A DNA stretch of 64,000 bases from Kiritimatiellota bacterium B12222 (GCA_029719485.1 CP120722.1:496001-560000); one strand, 5' to 3'. Positions 52,575-62,486 are shown, numbered from the stretch's first letter. Notes: a model not told the origin generated them from the letters alone. Numbers and translations: made by a program.

Positions 52575-55500
52575 TTAGTTCAGATAGACATCGATTTGAG
52601 CAACTTTACCCTCACGGACAGCCAGCGCCAAGTCGCCACGAAGTTGGCCAGAGGAAATCTCTTCTTTGAAATTTTCCTTATGGTAAGTCAGTTCAAGTCG
52701 TTGTGGACTTACGGCATGCTCGCCAAAAGTATCGCCACGGTGAGGGTTGTGGTACACAACGGTCGTGTTGCCGAGAAATGACATGGCGACAGCATTTTCT
52801 GGAATTTCCAAATGAAGGGCTGGGGCATCGAATCGTTCTATTTGTCGTGTGGTGACACGCTGGGTAAAGGCATCTCCTTTGAGAAGGGGTTCGAAGGCGA
52901 GTACCAATTCATTGTCAACCATGCGGAAAGGTTTGGGTCCAAAAGCCAGAATCAAAAAGATGGATACCAATTCGGCATTGGCACCTGTAAGGCGGGCCTG
53001 AAAGACACGTCCGATATTTGACTGACGGCCATGTCCGGCTGGGGGAATAAAGCTTCCATTTTCGAGAGGGCTGCGTCCATACACTGAGGGATCTCGATGA
53101 ATGGGAAGTCCGTCTTCGAAAGCCTTATAAAATTCCGCATGCAATCCGGATTTGAGTAGAGCGAGTACGTACTTATAATGCATGTGCACAAAGATGGATT
53201 CATTTTCGAGCCATCCTTTTGCAAAGCTATGGGTCCGTCCCTGTTCAGGCGTTTCATTTTCGAGACCATAGTTGCACTTAAACATCTTTTGGCCTTCATC
53301 ATAAAGGGACGAGGTTTCTATTTTTTGATGAAGTGTTTTGGCGGCAAGGGTTGTTCCCGTTTTCATGGCATAGGCCGGTCCTTCAAGAAAAGGAGCAAAT
53401 CGGTGTTCATGAAAACCGGTAATTTTGAAATCACCAGTATCGTTGGTGGTATCCAGACATGCTTGGTGGGTGACATAAGTGAGGGGCAATCCAGAGGAAG
53501 GGTGTTGCGCACGTTGATTTCCGGTGTCGAGTCTGAGGGCTGCTCTTTCCAAAAAGACGGTTACTTCTTTCGTGGATATTTTTTTCAGTACACCTGAAAG
53601 GCCAAGACTGATTTGAAGTCGATAAGCTTCTTTTAAGGTGTTGGCTTCATCCCAACAGATAAAGTCACGTGTCTCTTCATTGGGAGCATTTTTCCAAGTA
53701 TTCAGAATTTCACTTAACTCGGAAATGAAGTCATAAATTTCTTCAGGGAATTCATGGCTGTAGTCTCTGAGTGCGGGTAAGCAAAGCCATCCTTGTAAGG
53801 TACGAATGAGATAACGTAGTTGATAGGCTTCCGGCATCCCAGCACCAAAAAGGGCAGGAAGTCCATTCACGGAATCACACCAGCCCGGGCGACCACCATC
53901 CATTTCAATTCCCATGCCGGAAGGGGATACCGAAGCCATTTTGTTTACGATCAGGCAGAGCATTTTTTCAATCAGTCCGCAGTGATGAATGGATCCTCGA
54001 CCCTGTTGATTCCGAACGGCATGGCGACGTTCTGTGCGTTCAGCCATGAGATCTTTTTTTCCGGGAATTTCAGACATGGGGGCACGTTTGAGTCGCAGCT
54101 CTCCTTTGTCATTGAGTTTGTATTTTTTTGAGCGGGGCCAAACAGAAACCAGGGGATCGTAATAAAGAAATTTGGAATGATCGAGAAGGAGACCCTCAAG
54201 TCGGTCTGGATAAATGGCGAGATAACTTTCCAGCAAATCAATATTATACATCCAATGGTCAAGCCAGTAGCCCACTTCGAATTCAAACTCTTCGCTTTTT
54301 TCACAGTGGGCGAGAATGCGTGATAAAATTTCCGCATGAGGGAGGTCAATGGAAATGTGGTGATCGCGCAGGAAGGTAAATAATGCGCCAGGTGAAAAGG
54401 GGGCACATAGGAAGTCTAACAAAAGTTCAGTAGATTTTTCATCCGTAATTTCTATCAGACTGCTGTAGGCTGCAGGTCGTTCTGTTACTTGAAAACGTGA
54501 CCCTTGATAATGGAGAGGATTAAATCCATCCAGTTGTAGCGCATTCCAAAAGAGGAGTAAGGTATTCTCACCGACCAGTGGATTGAGCCAAATGTCATTG
54601 CGACGGTTTTGGTTTACATCACGAAAGTTGCCATTCCCTTGAGAGAGAAAACAAGGGTCGAGCTGGAATAAATTATATTCGCGCTCGATGTCTCCATGTT
54701 TGCGTGAGTAGACATGAAAGACAAATCGTTTGTCATCACCTTTGAGGGTGAGGGGTAAACCGCCTCGCAGGGTATTGTCGAGATGGGTTTGGGCGACAAA
54801 CTGATCAAAACGTGGTTGCCCAGTGACGAAGTGAAGAAGGCTTCCTACGCGATCAATTTCTTGTTGGTTTTCTTTTTCTTTACATTTAAAAGCTGACGCT
54901 TTTTGAAAGCGCTCACGAATGGAGGGCAAAGCTTCAATGTTTTCAGCTTTACCAATTAAGGAATGAAATTCTTGTGTTTGCCCTGGTGCAAGTTGAAAGG
55001 TTGCATGACTGAAAGCGCAGGGAGTTTGGCAGACGGTTTCTTGCGGATGTGGAATCTTGAACTGGGGAGTTTCGTAGAAAGCTTGTGGAATAGCGAGATC
55101 ACGTTGGGGGCCAAAGATGGTGCTGGCATCAACGACCATGGGGCACAAGTCGCCGCTGGTGGAATTGAGGGTCATATAGAAGTTTCCGGCTTCAGGGAAA
55201 TTCGATTCTGAATCATCGGAGGGTAAGGCTTTGACACCGAAAAAAGGAATGTGGTTTTCCACGTTTCTGACCAGGGAGTTTGCGTCGCTGATGCAAATCA
55301 TATTCTTGAGTACAAAGTGATTGATGCCATGGGGAACCATGAGCGGCAGTCCATCAAGGCTTTCAACATCGAGGGGCGTTGATCCACGATTGGTGATGCG
55401 GAGTACACGGACCAGCGCAGGAAAATCTTCATTGGGGAGAGGGTAGTAGCGCACCTCGACATGCAGGCCCAGTTCCTCACTGGTTTCGGTCAGCCACAAG

Positions 55501-55889
55501 GAACTTGCATCATGGGTGAGTGTTTGCTGACAGCTTTCGGGTGCATTGATTTGAAAACATTCGTGGTTCACCTGAGTTTCATCGGGTCCTTTGAGTTTCA
55601 AAAATGTGCGGAAGCCTTCTGTTCCCAAACGTCGGGCATGGTTGGCTGCGCCGTTGAATTCGACGATGGCGCCATCTTTATTGGCGGCTCCAAAAGTGGC
55701 CACAGCCTGACCTCGATTCATCCAAAAAAGCCATAGGGGTGTACCCCACAAGCCCGCGATACCGGGAAACATATTGGCAAAAGGTTCAGCCTGATTGTAG
55801 TCGGTTATGCGATATTCGCCATTGGTCGTGAGAATGTGACGTGGTTTTTTGGTCATAAGGCTATTCGGGGGTTGAGTGAGGGAACCCAT
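52575..55889 (-). CDS. GH94-superfamily glycan phosphorylase, GH149-like in size
   Basis: A large (1104-residue) cytoplasmic protein of the glycosyltransferase-36/GH94 superfamily, which splits beta-glucosidic bonds with phosphate. The N-terminal beta-sandwich (about 20-330) has AGLWGTPLWLFWMNRGQAV. The (alpha/alpha)6 catalytic part has GNFRDVNQNRRND with Asp424, aligned by eye with the RDxNQD acid of cellobiose phosphorylase. Later blocks include GMGIEMDGGRPGWCDSVNGL and YGRSPLENGSFIPPAGHGRQ. The length is greater than GH94 (about 800) and close to GH149/GH161 beta-1,3-oligoglucan phosphorylases. Whether it is one of these or a new family needs comparison. It is alone on its strand. Confidence 0.72.
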   Translation of the reverse strand: MGSLTQPPNSLMTKKPRHILTTNGEYRITDYNQAEPFANMFPGIAGLWGTPLWLFWMNRGQAVATFGAANKDGAIVEFNGAANHARRLGTEGFRTFLKLKGPDETQVNHECFQINAPESCQQTLTHDASSLWLTETSEELGLHVEVRYYPLPNEDFPALVRVLRITNRGSTPLDVESLDGLPLMVPHGINHFVLKNMICISDANSLVRNVENHIPFFGVKALPSDDSESNFPEAGNFYMTLNSTSGDLCPMVVDASTIFGPQRDLAIPQAFYETPQFKIPHPQETVCQTPCAFSHATFQLAPGQTQEFHSLIGKAENIEALPSIRERFQKASAFKCKEKENQQEIDRVGSLLHFVTGQPRFDQFVAQTHLDNTLRGGLPLTLKGDDKRFVFHVYSRKHGDIEREYNLFQLDPCFLSQGNGNFRDVNQNRRNDIWLNPLVGENTLLLFWNALQLDGFNPLHYQGSRFQVTERPAAYSSLIEITDEKSTELLLDFLCAPFSPGALFTFLRDHHISIDLPHAEILSRILAHCEKSEEFEFEVGYWLDHWMYNIDLLESYLAIYPDRLEGLLLDHSKFLYYDPLVSVWPRSKKYKLNDKGELRLKRAPMSEIPGKKDLMAERTERRHAVRNQQGRGSIHHCGLIEKMLCLIVNKMASVSPSGMGIEMDGGRPGWCDSVNGLPALFGAGMPEAYQLRYLIRTLQGWLCLPALRDYSHEFPEEIYDFISELSEILNTWKNAPNEETRDFICWDEANTLKEAYRLQISLGLSGVLKKISTKEVTVFLERAALRLDTGNQRAQHPSSGLPLTYVTHQACLDTTNDTGDFKITGFHEHRFAPFLEGPAYAMKTGTTLAAKTLHQKIETSSLYDEGQKMFKCNYGLENETPEQGRTHSFAKGWLENESIFVHMHYKYVLALLKSGLHAEFYKAFEDGLPIHRDPSVYGRSPLENGSFIPPAGHGRQSNIGRVFQARLTGANAELVSIFLILAFGPKPFRMVDNELVLAFEPLLKGDAFTQRVTTRQIERFDAPALHLEIPENAVAMSFLGNTTVVYHNPHRGDTFGEHAVSPQRLELTYHKENFKEEISSGQLRGDLALAVREGKVAQIDVYLN

Positions 55890-55958
55890 ATTCTAGCACG
55901 CTGTTTGTTGTGGGTATAGAACTTGAGCGTTTCGAATAGATGGGAAGGGACAGGCAAC

Positions 55959-55998
55959 AAAAAAACGGAAACCCACACTGTAGTAGGTTTCCGTTTTT
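55959..55998. terminator. terminator between dapL and the phosphorylase-like gene
   Basis: AAAACGGAAACC (55962-55973) and GGTTTCCGTTTT (55986-55997) with a 12-base loop and A/T-runs on both sides. It lies 30-70 bp after the dapL stop (minus strand). Confidence 0.9.
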
Positions 55999-56032
55999 GG
56001 AAATGAAAGCAGGGCGATGTGCCCTGATCCAT

Positions 56033-57262
56033 TTAGCCTAAGGTTAACTGGGTTTTAATCCGCTCAGTTGCTGTCAGGATATTTTCGCGATGTCCGAAAG
56101 CGCTGAGACGGAAGTAACCTTCGCCGCTGGGTCCAAAACCGGCACCGGGGGTTCCCACCACATTGCATTCGCCAAGCAGTTTGTCGAAGAATTCCCAAGA
56201 GCTGATACCTTCAGGGGTTTTCATCCAAACATATGGGGCATTTTTGCCACCAAAAACGGTGAGGCCAACACTTTGCAAACATTCGCGAATGATGCGGGCA
56301 TTTTCCATATAGTAACTGACCAGTTCGTCGGTTTGTTTTTGACCTTCCTCGCTCAAGGTGGCCAATCCACCAGCTTGTACGACATTTGACGCGCCATTAA
56401 AATAGGTATTTTGACGGCGAGTCCACATTTTGTGTAATACACCGGCGGCGGCATCTTCCGCTTCCAATTCGGTGGGAACGATGGCCCAACCCAAGCGCAC
56501 GCCAGTAAATCCAGCGGTTTTAGAGAAGCTGTTCACTTCAATCGCACATTTGCGGGCGCCTGGAATTTCATAAATGGAGCGGGGAAGGTTTTCGTCTTGG
56601 ATAAAGGCAGCATAGGCGGAATCGAAAATGATCACGGCTTTGTTTTCGAGGGCGTAATTTACGAAGCCTTCGAGTTGCGCGCGACTGGCTACGGTTCCGG
56701 TGGGATTGTTGGGGCTACAGATATAGATCAGGTCTACTTTTTGGTCGGGGATTTCCGGAAAGAATCCATTTTCAGCAGTACAGGGCATGTAGACCAAGCC
56801 TTCGTATTGACCTTGATCATTTTTGAGTCCGGTACGACCGGCCATGACATTGGAATCCACATAAACGGGATAAGCAGGATCTTGAACCGCAACCACGGCA
56901 TCGGTAGAAAAGATGGACTGAATATTGGCAGAATCCGATTTGGCGCCGTCACTGACAAATACATCTTCCATCTTCACGTCAGCGCCCCAAGATTTGTAAA
57001 GGTCACGAATGGCTTCACGTAATGGGGTAATCCCTTCACTGTCTCCGTATCCACTGTAGGTATCGCGATTACCTTGTTTGTTGAGGGCGACGGTCATGCC
57101 GTCAATCGCCGCTTGAGGCAAGGCTTCGGTGGTGTCGCCAATACCTAAACGTAAAATAGTTGCATCGGGATTTTCGGCTTGAAATTCGCGGGTACGACGA
57201 GCGATTTCAGGAAAAAGATAGCCTGCAGAGAGGCGTTGATAAGCGGGATTAATTTTGGCCAT
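56033..57262 (-). CDS. dapL: LL-diaminopimelate aminotransferase
   Basis: A PLP enzyme that makes LL-diaminopimelate from tetrahydrodipicolinate in one step, bypassing the DapD/C/E route. It starts INPAYQRLSAGYLFPEIARR and has RLGIGDTTEALP and YSGYGDSEGITPLREAI, the DapL signatures. The Schiff-base lysine is Lys248 in NSFSKTAGFTGVRLGW. The length of 409 is typical. DapL occurs in plants, Chlamydiae, Verrucomicrobia and some other phyla, and supports the PVC assignment. No other lysine genes are adjacent. Confidence 0.94.
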   Translation of the reverse strand: MAKINPAYQRLSAGYLFPEIARRTREFQAENPDATILRLGIGDTTEALPQAAIDGMTVALNKQGNRDTYSGYGDSEGITPLREAIRDLYKSWGADVKMEDVFVSDGAKSDSANIQSIFSTDAVVAVQDPAYPVYVDSNVMAGRTGLKNDQGQYEGLVYMPCTAENGFFPEIPDQKVDLIYICSPNNPTGTVASRAQLEGFVNYALENKAVIIFDSAYAAFIQDENLPRSIYEIPGARKCAIEVNSFSKTAGFTGVRLGWAIVPTELEAEDAAAGVLHKMWTRRQNTYFNGASNVVQAGGLATLSEEGQKQTDELVSYYMENARIIRECLQSVGLTVFGGKNAPYVWMKTPEGISSWEFFDKLLGECNVVGTPGAGFGPSGEGYFRLSAFGHRENILTATERIKTQLTLG

Positions 57263-57427
57263 AAGTAAAATTGAATGGTTAAGGGGTTAAATTGTGCCTG
57301 CCTAAGACGAAATTCGATAAAGGCAAGGGCATGAGGGTTTAAGCCAGTGATGCAAAATTACCAGAGACAAATGTTCAATTTTGGATCCAGTGCGCGCAAT
57401 TTTTGCTGTTTCTCCTTCTGTCCCCTT

Positions 57428-58594
57428 TTACTTGGGTGGTATGGTGCGCGCATATTCATTTAAGATGCGCTCAGAGGCCCGTTGGAAGATTAACTCACCC
57501 TGTTGATTAAATATTGTAACGATGAAACCGTAAAATTCATCTTCAGTAGAATGTTTATAATCATAGGAAGACCAAGAAGAATCGTATTCCTCAGTTTCAT
57601 ATTCATAGACACCTGCATCTACGACCACGCGGTCACTGGCCTTGAGGCTGGGAATGAGTATGCTATCGGTACGAATGATACTCCGTTTGCTTCCGGAGCC
57701 ACGTTTGTACAAGTCAAAGACCACTAAACAAGGATCGAGAGATTTCCCTACCAGAGGGCTGATGGATAAACGGGGAACATAGAGGAGAGATTTTTCTTTA
57801 TAATTTCCAGACCAACCGGATTTATTAATATCTTTTTCTTCAATAAGAATAAGAGTTCCCGTGAGTTTAGAAATACCCGCGCCCTGCATGGAAGGAGTGG
57901 TACTTCTTATGCGTTTTTCTTTTCCTTTGGGTTCTTTGCTCCAACGGTAGACGGCTGGTGATTCAGAGAATTCGATAACTTGTTCTTCATGAATCGTGGC
58001 CGTGCGTCCGCGGGTTGCTGAATGAGTGGGCTGCGGATGATCTCTATGGTTGGGACTTGGAGCAGCGGGTTGACGGACTTGGGACGCATAGGCTTGTTGG
58101 ATCAGAGGGTCTTCTTCCACATTTTTTTCCCATTTTTGCCAAGCCACCGCTTTATCGATCTGATTCTGACGGGTGTATTCACTGGAGACAGTGGAAGCGT
58201 AGGTTTTGAGGTTATCAACCAAAGCCACAATTTTTTTAGATTCGGTTTGTTGATATTCCCGATCTAATTTACGCATCACTGTACGCATGTCTTGGAGGGC
58301 TTGGGGAACGGGTTCAGTTGGCTCCTCAATGGCTTGCCCGCTTTCTACACGTGCTATTTCACTGCGTGTGGCCTGTAATAAATCTAAATTCCCTTCATTC
58401 TTTGCTTGAGTCTCCATACGCAATAATGCGCCGAGATATTTGATGTTGAGTTGTTCTTTTTGTTGAATGCGTACGCGGGTGATTTTGCCTAGCTCTTGTT
58501 CATAGCGGGTGTTAAATTCCTGCAAGCTCATGGTTTGTGCAGATGCAGAGAGGCAGAAATATAAAGTAAAAAAGAATAATGAGAGAGTTTTCAT
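57428..58594 (-). CDS. secreted coiled-coil protein of unknown function
   Basis: Not recognised. The start at 58594 gives a clear signal peptide (MKTLSLFFFTLYFCLSASA|Q); a longer form from 58633 would add 13 residues before it and hide the signal. After it, about 120 residues are a Glu/Gln/Arg-rich coiled coil (FNTRYEQELGKITRVRIQQK). A Pro/His/Ser linker (about 175-200) leads to a C-terminal beta-rich domain with Tyr-rich loops. Secreted coiled-coil proteins beginning with an 'LQxxxxxYxxEL' repeat are common in PVC genomes. Confidence 0.7.
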   Translation of the reverse strand: MKTLSLFFFTLYFCLSASAQTMSLQEFNTRYEQELGKITRVRIQQKEQLNIKYLGALLRMETQAKNEGNLDLLQATRSEIARVESGQAIEEPTEPVPQALQDMRTVMRKLDREYQQTESKKIVALVDNLKTYASTVSSEYTRQNQIDKAVAWQKWEKNVEEDPLIQQAYASQVRQPAAPSPNHRDHPQPTHSATRGRTATIHEEQVIEFSESPAVYRWSKEPKGKEKRIRSTTPSMQGAGISKLTGTLILIEEKDINKSGWSGNYKEKSLLYVPRLSISPLVGKSLDPCLVVFDLYKRGSGSKRSIIRTDSILIPSLKASDRVVVDAGVYEYETEEYDSSWSSYDYKHSTEDEFYGFIVTIFNQQGELIFQRASERILNEYARTIPPK

Positions 58595-58716
58595 GGTATC
58601 GCTAGGCGTAAATATTAAGTTAAAAACTTTCATACCTATCTTTTATACCGATGTCGAAGCAGGATTAACTCTAATTCAATGCTAGAAAATTCAAAAAGAA
58701 AGGGTAGCAATACCAG

Positions 58717-59373
58717 ATGATCAAATTTGAGTTTTGTGAGAAAAGCAGAGAAACCCTTGGGCAATGGATTTCTCAGCTTTCGCTCTCACCTCCTGAAAAC
58801 AACCGCCCCTATTTGATTGGGATCGGGGGGCCAGGGGGTAGTGGTAAAAGTCACTTTACCCACTGGTTACGCCAAGAAATTCCTCACTCCGTGGTATTGT
58901 CGTTAGATGACTTTCGGCTACCGCGGTCTGAACGTCCAAAGCATGCCCCTTTTGGTTCGCATCCTGAAGCGATTGATTTACCTCGTTTGTTTGCGACCCT
59001 GACTCGGGCGCGAGAGGGACGTTCATTTTCCCAACCTCATTTTGATGTGGAGCATGGGAAAGTCCTCAAGGAGAGCCCGTTATCGCCAGCTCCTGTTATT
59101 TTTGTAGATGGGGAAATTACCGCCTACAGCGAATTGCATCCCTATTTGGATTACTTGTTTTTGGTTCAAACTTCTTATTGGACTCAATTGCGAACCCGAC
59201 TTCACCGGGATACACGAGAACGAAAATGCAGTTTGCGTAAAACCCTGCGTATATATGTACGGAGCAATTTGATCGATCATCCTCGGTTCGCAAAAAAAGC
59301 AAAGGCACGAGCCGATTTGATTCTATATCGGAACCGTCATCATCGCTTTTATTTACGAAAATCCCAGCTGTAA
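58717..59373 (+). CDS. P-loop kinase of the uridine kinase/phosphoribulokinase family
   Basis: A small-molecule kinase. The Walker A motif is GIGGPGGSGKSHF (about 36-48). VVLSLDDFRLPRSE is the Asp-containing segment that contacts substrate, and QPHFDVEHGKV and VIFVDGEITAYSEL match the PRK/uridine kinase layout. It is 218 residues long. The substrate could be uridine, pantothenate or a sugar. A lone gene between unrelated neighbours. Confidence 0.8.
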   Translation: MIKFEFCEKSRETLGQWISQLSLSPPENNRPYLIGIGGPGGSGKSHFTHWLRQEIPHSVVLSLDDFRLPRSERPKHAPFGSHPEAIDLPRLFATLTRAREGRSFSQPHFDVEHGKVLKESPLSPAPVIFVDGEITAYSELHPYLDYLFLVQTSYWTQLRTRLHRDTRERKCSLRKTLRIYVRSNLIDHPRFAKKAKARADLILYRNRHHRFYLRKSQL

Positions 59374-59489
59374 GCAGAGATCTGTGGGCGCACAGCGTTT
59401 CAAAAGTCCGTAGCCCTTCTCATTGAACTCTCGACGGGGCTTGCATGGGTCTGGTATAGTTAAAGCCATTAACCTAAGTAAGGACGTAT

Positions 59490-60083
59490 ATGAAAAATCT
59501 TTTTGCTGTTGTTTTGTTATGGTTGTGTGGGGCTAGCTCTAGTTTTTCTGAAGAAAAAATGATTGAAGAAGAGGTGGTAGTTGAAGGGGCGCCCACTTTT
59601 GTGGTGGTTTTGCCGGAAAAAATTGAAGAAGAAACTTATTTGCCCGTGGGTGGAAATGAGAACATGCAACATATTGTGCAAAGTGAGATTGAAAAAAGTC
59701 TCATCCGCAAAGACATAACGGTCATTGAAATTGCAGGCTTGGACCCGCAGATTGAAGGGGGATTGAGTTGGCAAACTTTGACGGTGAAAAAAGGGGCGCT
59801 GGTAATCGCGCGGGCAGTGAATGCTGATTATTTGGTCTATGGTCAGGCGACAGTTGTGCGAGCGGGAACACGTGAAGCCTATGGGGTTACGGCAACTAGA
59901 GCTCAAGCCAATATTACAGCGCGGTTGGTTCGGGTGAGCGATGGCAAAATTTTACAAGTCATGGATGCCGAAGCGCTCGAAGGCAATGCCGCCTTTGGAA
60001 TTGCCGCCAATGATGCTTTAAAAGCTGCAGGCAAATCGATTGCAAAAAAAGTAGCTACAGCTTGTGAGGCGGTCGTGGAATAA
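59490..60083 (+). CDS. periplasmic CsgG/FlgT-like protein
   Basis: A 197-residue exported protein with a signal peptide (1-20). The region from about 60 to 195 follows the fold pattern of the CsgG/FlgT/LpoB group: VQSEIEKSLIRKDITVIE, then AVNADYLVYGQATVV, ITARLVRVSDGKILQVMDAEA and an alanine-rich helix at the end. Such proteins sit in the periplasm or at the outer membrane and support secretion or envelope assembly. No lipobox is evident. Function is not determined. Confidence 0.65.
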   Translation: MKNLFAVVLLWLCGASSSFSEEKMIEEEVVVEGAPTFVVVLPEKIEEETYLPVGGNENMQHIVQSEIEKSLIRKDITVIEIAGLDPQIEGGLSWQTLTVKKGALVIARAVNADYLVYGQATVVRAGTREAYGVTATRAQANITARLVRVSDGKILQVMDAEALEGNAAFGIAANDALKAAGKSIAKKVATACEAVVE

Positions 60084-60120
60084 ACCTTCTACCATGAATG
60101 GGTTGTAGTTCCTTTGAAAA

Positions 60121-60152
60121 AAATACCCCGTGTTTTGCACGGGGTATTTTTG
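60121..60152. terminator. bidirectional terminator
   Basis: AAATACCCCGTG (60121-60132) and CACGGGGTATTT (60138-60149), loop TTTTG, A-run before and T-run after. It separates the CsgG-like gene from the convergent cytochrome gene. Confidence 0.93.
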
Positions 60153-60180
60153 TATTCACATAAGATGGAGGATGACGTTA

Positions 60181-62424
60181 TTATCGTCCGGTCTGCAAAC
60201 GATTGAGCAATTGCAGCGTAGGTCCATGTTGAGGATTTGCTTGCAAGGCTCGATTCAAGGCCTTGCGGGCTTCATCTATATTTCCCGCTTGTAAATAAAC
60301 CGTAGCCGCAGCGTAGGCCGCATCGGCCGATGTGGGATCTGCGCCTTCCGCACGGGTGAGGGCCATAAGACCTGCATCAACGTTCCCGCTTTGGATTTGG
60401 GCCAAACCTAAGTTATACCACGCACGGGCATTATTTACATTGAGCTGCACAACTTTGCGAAAGGCATCCATAGCGCCATCTAAATTCCCCAGCTCATTTC
60501 TGAGCATGGCCAGCACATACCAGGCCTCTTCGGAGCTGGGATCTAAAACCACGGCTTCTTCAAAGTAGGTGATGGCTTGTTCAGGAAGGCCGGCGGCATG
60601 TACGAGACGTCCCGCGATCATGTAGGGACCGATTGAGGCATCGTAGACCACCATGCGTTTGGCCCATTTTTGGACGCCGGCAGGATCATTTTTTGAGAGG
60701 GCCATTTGTGCAAGATGCATGGCACCCGCGGGTTGATCAGAATTGAAGGTCAACCATTCATCAAGTTCTTTGGCTTGTTCGGGGCTGAACGGATCTCCAT
60801 CACGGGTGACCCAGCTGGCATCAATCCGAACGAGTCGACTCGGGTCTTCACGTAAGTTTTCAATTTGAGGAAAGAAAACAGGGTAATCGCCCAAGGCATG
60901 CACGGCGGCATTCCGCACCAATTCGTGAGGATGACGAAGGGAAGATTGGGTAAATTCACGAACGGACTGTTGGTCCATATAAGGCCCCATCAAACGGATC
61001 AAACTGGCTCTCCAATTGATGTTGCTTTCGTTTTGTGCCAACTGAACCAGTACGGGGCCTAAGTTGGCTTTGCCATCCCAGGCATCTTGAATGGCATGTG
61101 CGCGGGGACGGGTTCTGCGGGCCGCCAGTTTATCTCCATACCATTCTTCGGTCCATTTTTCGGCCCACTCTACACTTTCATCACTATGGCAACGGCTACA
61201 GGCATTGGGTATACCGAGGGTACGGGTCAGCAGCGGGTCGGGAATTGTAAAGCCGTGATCTCTACGCAGATCTGCTTCCATGTACATGGTTTCAGGCATG
61301 TGACACTCTACACAACGATTCCCGGCTGAACCCACTTCATGATGACTGTGTACTTCGGGAATAATAGAGGTAGCTCCCAAGCGACCGGGAGCGGCATGAC
61401 AACTCATACACAGCAAGTTATTTTCTACAGGTAGCTTGAGTTCGCCCGAGTGAGGATTGTGACAATCCAGACAGGTTACCCCTGCATCATGCATTTTACT
61501 GGATAAAAAGGAACCGGCTTCAAAGTCTTCATCGCGTACTTGACCATCTGGATAATATACACTGGGTCTGTCCATGAGATTCAGGCGGAAATGGTCGTTA
61601 AACTTCTCGCCCACCACAAACTTTTCGGAGGTCAGGGTGCTGCGACGTGCGTGACAGGTCATGCAATTTTCTTGGGCGACGACAGGATCAAATCGTTTGC
61701 CCGGAACCAGAGAGGGATCGGCGGCATGGGCCGCCAAATCGGTGTGACACTGGGTGCAAGAAATCCCCATGGACTTCCATTCGCTGGCATAGCTGTCGGT
61801 TTCGGGATTGTAGTTCTTTTTGAAATCGGTGGTGTGGCACCATGCACATTGCACATTCCAATTCATGCCCCGACCGTTCCAGTGTCCCCACTCTTTGTAG
61901 TTCCGCACTTCGGGGAAGGCATTAAACCAGCCATTGGTTTCCATATGATAGGCAGGGTTTGCTACCTGCCAGCGTCCATTGGTGGTAAGGACGAGTGCTT
62001 GCACCAAGGGTTCTACTCCAATGACGGCTACCGGTGTACCGGTGAAACTAAACCCGCTCTCTGTGTTTTGCTGAATTTCCAGTTCTTCAGTGATCAGGGT
62101 TTCAACGTCTCCATACTGACTATGGCCCGGCTGTAAGGGACTGTCTTTGAGTAAACGATTGGCGTGGGCATGTTGTGACTGTTCCCATTGAGAAACGATT
62201 TCCGCATGACAATCCACACAGGTCGCTCCCTCCGGTGGGGGCATTTGCGAATGGGCGACGATATCAAATTGTTCAGTGATACTCTGCGTTGCTGGAGGGG
62301 TGTAGGCTTGGGTTTCGGAGGGGTGTTGCTCCCGACATCCTAAATAGCTCACGCCTCCAAACACCATGAGTAACGCCGCAGTTCTACCTAGAATAATGAA
62401 AGGAATGCCCGAAAATTTTTGCAT
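60181..62424 (-). CDS. octahaem c-type cytochrome with C-terminal HEAT-like and TPR repeats
   Basis: A 747-residue exported electron carrier. An N-terminal hydrophobic segment (12-30) acts as signal or anchor. Eight CXXCH haem-binding motifs follow: CVDCH, CAWCH, CTQCH, CMTCH, CLDCH, CMSCH, CVECH and CSRCH, spread over about 65-415. Regularly placed extra His residues (HSHHEVGS) could be distal ligands. From about 440 to 535 a HEAT-like region is visible, and from about 560 to 745 four TPRs (AITYFEEAVVLDPSSEEAWY, AMDAFRKVVQLNVNNARAWY and others). The cytochrome c554/paired-CXXCH plus TPR layout is frequent in PVC and marine genomes. The redox partner is unknown. Confidence 0.87.
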   Translation of the reverse strand: MQKFSGIPFIILGRTAALLMVFGGVSYLGCREQHPSETQAYTPPATQSITEQFDIVAHSQMPPPEGATCVDCHAEIVSQWEQSQHAHANRLLKDSPLQPGHSQYGDVETLITEELEIQQNTESGFSFTGTPVAVIGVEPLVQALVLTTNGRWQVANPAYHMETNGWFNAFPEVRNYKEWGHWNGRGMNWNVQCAWCHTTDFKKNYNPETDSYASEWKSMGISCTQCHTDLAAHAADPSLVPGKRFDPVVAQENCMTCHARRSTLTSEKFVVGEKFNDHFRLNLMDRPSVYYPDGQVRDEDFEAGSFLSSKMHDAGVTCLDCHNPHSGELKLPVENNLLCMSCHAAPGRLGATSIIPEVHSHHEVGSAGNRCVECHMPETMYMEADLRRDHGFTIPDPLLTRTLGIPNACSRCHSDESVEWAEKWTEEWYGDKLAARRTRPRAHAIQDAWDGKANLGPVLVQLAQNESNINWRASLIRLMGPYMDQQSVREFTQSSLRHPHELVRNAAVHALGDYPVFFPQIENLREDPSRLVRIDASWVTRDGDPFSPEQAKELDEWLTFNSDQPAGAMHLAQMALSKNDPAGVQKWAKRMVVYDASIGPYMIAGRLVHAAGLPEQAITYFEEAVVLDPSSEEAWYVLAMLRNELGNLDGAMDAFRKVVQLNVNNARAWYNLGLAQIQSGNVDAGLMALTRAEGADPTSADAAYAAATVYLQAGNIDEARKALNRALQANPQHGPTLQLLNRLQTGR

Positions 62425-62486
62425 GACAAACTATAGAAACACAAAGCCTGTTCAACAATGTTAATAGCATCATATTGTTGAAAAGA

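Noticed and set aside
52398..52781. Rightward frame with an Arg-Asn repeat after leuA
   Set aside because: It is a translation of the TCGAAA hexamer array and lies on the opposite strand of the phosphorylase-like gene; not a protein.
61540..62136. 198-codon rightward frame opposite the cytochrome gene
   Set aside because: Antisense shadow of the CXXCH-rich region; no motif of its own.
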